Source of the DNA: CAWBYL01 sp963793025
Lineage (GTDB): Bacteria > Actinomycetota > Acidimicrobiia > Acidimicrobiales > Acidimicrobilacustridaceae
Assembly: GCA_963793025.1 (NCBI GenBank)
Contig: CAWBYL010000006.1
Location: 682,001-746,000, forward strand
DNA length: 64,000 bases
Direction: 5' to 3'
A program made the position numbers and the translations under genes. The notes under the pieces were generated by a model. The model searched no databases and was not told the DNA's origin. It worked only from the letters and a program-made list of their open reading frames with translations. Below are positions 62,480 through 64,000 of the stretch, one piece after another (the stretch's first letter is position 1; each line of letters begins with the position of its first letter).

Positions 62480-63319
62480 CTACTCGCCGCCGACGGGGTT
62501 GGTCCAGTTCGGCTGGATCGTCAGCTTGAGGTCAGCGTCGAAGAGCGGGGCGCCGTCGGGCGTGACCAGCTGCCCGGAGCTGTCGAGCATGGGTTCGCCG
62601 TTGGCGTAGAGGAGGTTCCCGGCCGAGTCGACCATGGTGGGATCGAGCACCCGGCCCGAGAGGACCTCCTGCTCGTAGCGGACCACGGCGAGGAGCTCGG
62701 CGTTGGTCAGGGTCTTGCCGAAGGCGGGCATGGCGTTGCCGTTCCAGCTGTAGGTCGTGTGCTGGCCGCCCTCGCGAGCGGGATCGCCGTACGGGGTGCC
62801 GTCGGGGCCGGTGCCGGCGCTGCCGAGGGCCACGAACTCGAGCTGCCCGAGGATGTCGGGGAAGGTCTTGACCAGGTTCCCGTCGGTCATGGGACGACCG
62901 ACGCCGCCGCCGCCTCCGGCGCCGTGACAGGACGCGCACTGGGCGGCGAAGATCGTGGCGCCCTGCTCGAGCTGGGTGGGCTCACCGGTGGAGGCCTTGG
63001 ACAGACCACCGAGGAAGAGGATCGCCCACACGGGGAGGAAGGCCAGCACGGGCATGGCCCATATCGGGATCTTCTTGCGCCGTACGGCGGCTTCGACGTA
63101 GGGCGGGACCGGCTCGGGCTCGGGTGCGACGGCCGGCGTGGCCGCGGCGGCGGGAGCGGCGGCAGTGGGCGTCGCGGCGGCCACCCCCGATCCAGCGCTC
63201 TCGGCGGGCGCCGCGGCGGCGGGGGCGTCTTCGCCACCGCCTCCGTCGTCTCCGCCGAGGCCGAGGGCCGCCCGGCGGTCGCGTGAGCGCTTGAGCAGGT
63301 GCTCGGGAACTTCGGTCAC
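62480..63319 (-). CDS. Membrane-anchored mono-heme cytochrome c
   Basis: A 279-residue protein. An Ala/Pro-rich cytosolic N-terminus (~80 residues) is followed by one membrane helix (IPIWAMPVLAFLPVWAILFL, about 84-104) and an outside class I cytochrome c domain. Heme attaches at FAAQCASCHGAGG (CxxCH near residue 126), and the likely axial Met is in GNAMPAFGKTLTNAELLAV. An unusual acidic C-terminal tail (~55 residues, DPTMVDSAGNLLYANGE and on) follows. GTG 63319 has GGAGGA just upstream. It is divergent from a membrane protein gene cut by the window edge; similar pairs are found with quinol-cytochrome c/oxidase genes, so it is probably a respiratory carrier. Confidence 0.85.
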   Translation of the reverse strand: MTEVPEHLLKRSRDRRAALGLGGDDGGGGEDAPAAAAPAESAGSGVAAATPTAAAPAAAATPAVAPEPEPVPPYVEAAVRRKKIPIWAMPVLAFLPVWAILFLGGLSKASTGEPTQLEQGATIFAAQCASCHGAGGGGGVGRPMTDGNLVKTFPDILGQLEFVALGSAGTGPDGTPYGDPAREGGQHTTYSWNGNAMPAFGKTLTNAELLAVVRYEQEVLSGRVLDPTMVDSAGNLLYANGEPMLDSSGQLVTPDGAPLFDADLKLTIQPNWTNPVGGE

Positions 63320-63638
63320 AGCTCCTCCGAGGACAACGAACGAGTGAGGCGCGAACGGGGCCCGGGGGGCGGTCCGATCGACGGCCAACCTAGACGACGC
63401 GTCACCGCGGGGGCCAAGTGCTGGCCGCGTCGGCTCCTGCTCCCCCCGGGGTGCGGGGCGGTCCGGCGTCACCGCCGACGTGGAGGCCCCGGAGCGACCG
63501 GGGAACCTGGTCTGCGGATGTGCCTCGCCGCGCGCGTGGGTGGTAGACAATCCGCATCGCCGGCCGGGTCTCCACCACGGTTGGCCCGTCTCTGCCGGTA
63601 CCATTTGTGAGAACGTTCACGAGGGAGGTCACACCCGG
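63320..63638. other. Divergent intergenic region, 319 bases
   Basis: No gene is convincing here. At its left edge it holds the ribosome binding site of the cytochrome c gene (GGAGGA on the minus strand). At its right end TACCAT (63599-63604) is a candidate -10 box, followed by GAACGTTC, a short palindrome near the expected mRNA start, and GAGGGAGG (63621-63628) 10 bases before the GTG at 63639. The middle is GC-rich with no clear structure. Confidence 0.5.
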
Positions 63639-64000
63639 GTGGTCGCGCTTGTTGTTTCCCTTCTGATAGCGGTCGGCCTCACCGCCGTCATCTTCCCGGT
63701 CGCCAAGCGTCGTCCGGTCGGCACGCCGCTCACGTGGGGCGAGGCCATGGTCGCCGCGACCTACTCCTTCTTCATCATGTTCTGGGTCTACGGCGTGGTT
63801 CCCCACCTCTGGCTCACCTACGCCGGCAACGAGCTCAACTGGCGCCCCGACAAGCTGCTGTTCGGCCCGGGGGCCATCCTCAAGCCCCAGGTCCAGGGTG
63901 GCTGGTTCCCGATCACGCTGAACTACCAGACGTTGCGCGACATCATCGCCGTGCTGATCTACGTGGTCTTCCTCGGTGCTCAGATGTACCTGTGGATGTG
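63639..64000 (+). CDS. Multipass membrane protein, N-terminal part (cut by window edge)
   Basis: At least 120 residues from GTG 63639, still open at the right edge. Three hydrophobic segments are visible: VVALVVSLLIAVGLTAVIF at the start, MVAATYSFFIMFWVYGVVPH (about 41-60) and IIAVLIYVVFLGAQMYLWM at the edge, with a hydrophilic loop containing LTYAGNELNWRPDKLLFGPG. I do not recognise a named family. Its position opposite a cytochrome c suggests that it belongs to a respiratory quinol or cytochrome b complex cluster. The start has GAGGGAGG upstream with a 10-base spacer. Confidence 0.7.
   Translation, partial: MVALVVSLLIAVGLTAVIFPVAKRRPVGTPLTWGEAMVAATYSFFIMFWVYGVVPHLWLTYAGNELNWRPDKLLFGPGAILKPQVQGGWFPITLNYQTLRDIIAVLIYVVFLGAQMYLWM

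Noticed and set aside
63605..63620. Operator palindrome around GAGAACGTTCAC
   Set aside because: Only GAACGTTC is a true palindrome; eight bases are too few to name a regulator, so it is mentioned only within the intergenic region.

Overview
The window is high-GC DNA, almost wall-to-wall coding, with GTG used as a start codon about as often as ATG and many 1 to 8 base gene overlaps. The gene content points to an actinobacterium, most likely of the class Acidimicrobiia: three F420-type luciferase-like oxidoreductases, a WhiB regulator, a DtxR regulator, a KstR2-like TetR regulator, an adjacent lhr-nei pair, HelD, a split heme pathway and a respiratory cytochrome c beside an uncharacterised membrane protein. 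The class is an inference from gene content only. I saw no rRNA, tRNA, CRISPR array, prophage, insertion sequence or plasmid function. This is chromosomal core with some accessory metabolic genes.

Layout. 1-6.4 kb: the end of gluQ running into a DUF4031 protein, ArsC, a PAS-GGDEF-EAL protein, a DUF6457 protein, the ribosome-rescue factor ArfB, two F420 oxidoreductases, then an 163-bp element with inverted-repeat ends and a hexapeptide acyltransferase. 6.4-14.1 kb: a three-gene minus-strand unit (MFS exporter, uncharacterised protein, tyrosine phosphatase), then a likely lipid or steroid catabolic block with four SDR proteins, a KstR2-like repressor and a third F420 oxidoreductase. 14.1-20 kb: tandem palindromic repeats, then a RecQ-phosphoribosyltransferase fusion with a flippase-like protein and a PIG-L deacetylase, and a divergent glycosyltransferase. 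20-27 kb: envelope and lipid functions (PAP2 enzyme, PQQ sugar dehydrogenase lipoprotein, TesB, GtrA) and an operon of glycosyltransferase, methyltransferase and (alpha/alpha)-barrel protein. 27-33 kb: Dtd, Lnt, a PCu(A)C-like protein, a kinase-like protein, a hydrolase and a RipA-like NlpC/P60 peptidase.

33-40 kb: hemE-hemH-hemG in one overlapping operon, a HelD-type ATPase, a second copy of the palindromic repeat and a DtxR regulator. 40-47 kb: lhr-nei, an orphan MT0933-type small protein, NDH-2 and a third repeat locus. 47-54 kb: a PPOX/F420 protein, an FtsX-type ABC permease broken by a one-base frameshift, a 1-Cys peroxiredoxin, a CDF metal exporter, LhgO and pyrophosphatase. 54-64 kb: an apparently inactive glutamate-dehydrogenase homologue, photolyase, WhiB, cobA/hemD-hemB-hemL-zwf, a membrane-anchored cytochrome c and the start of a membrane protein cut by the window edge.

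Three patterns cut across the genes. First, one family of long palindromes (arms built on AAACGATGCGC / GCGCATCGTTT, inner stem GCGTGC / GCACGC) occurs six times at three loci, always between convergent genes, with base changes that keep pairing. Second, many genes carry a TANNNT hexamer 6 to 9 bases before the start codon with no Shine-Dalgarno sequence, the arrangement expected for leaderless mRNAs. Third, several proteins have lost family-defining catalytic or metal-binding residues (an SDR, Lnt, PCu(A)C and the GDH homologue). Translation starts of operon-internal genes sometimes look non-canonical (ATC at 7029, CTG at 31866).
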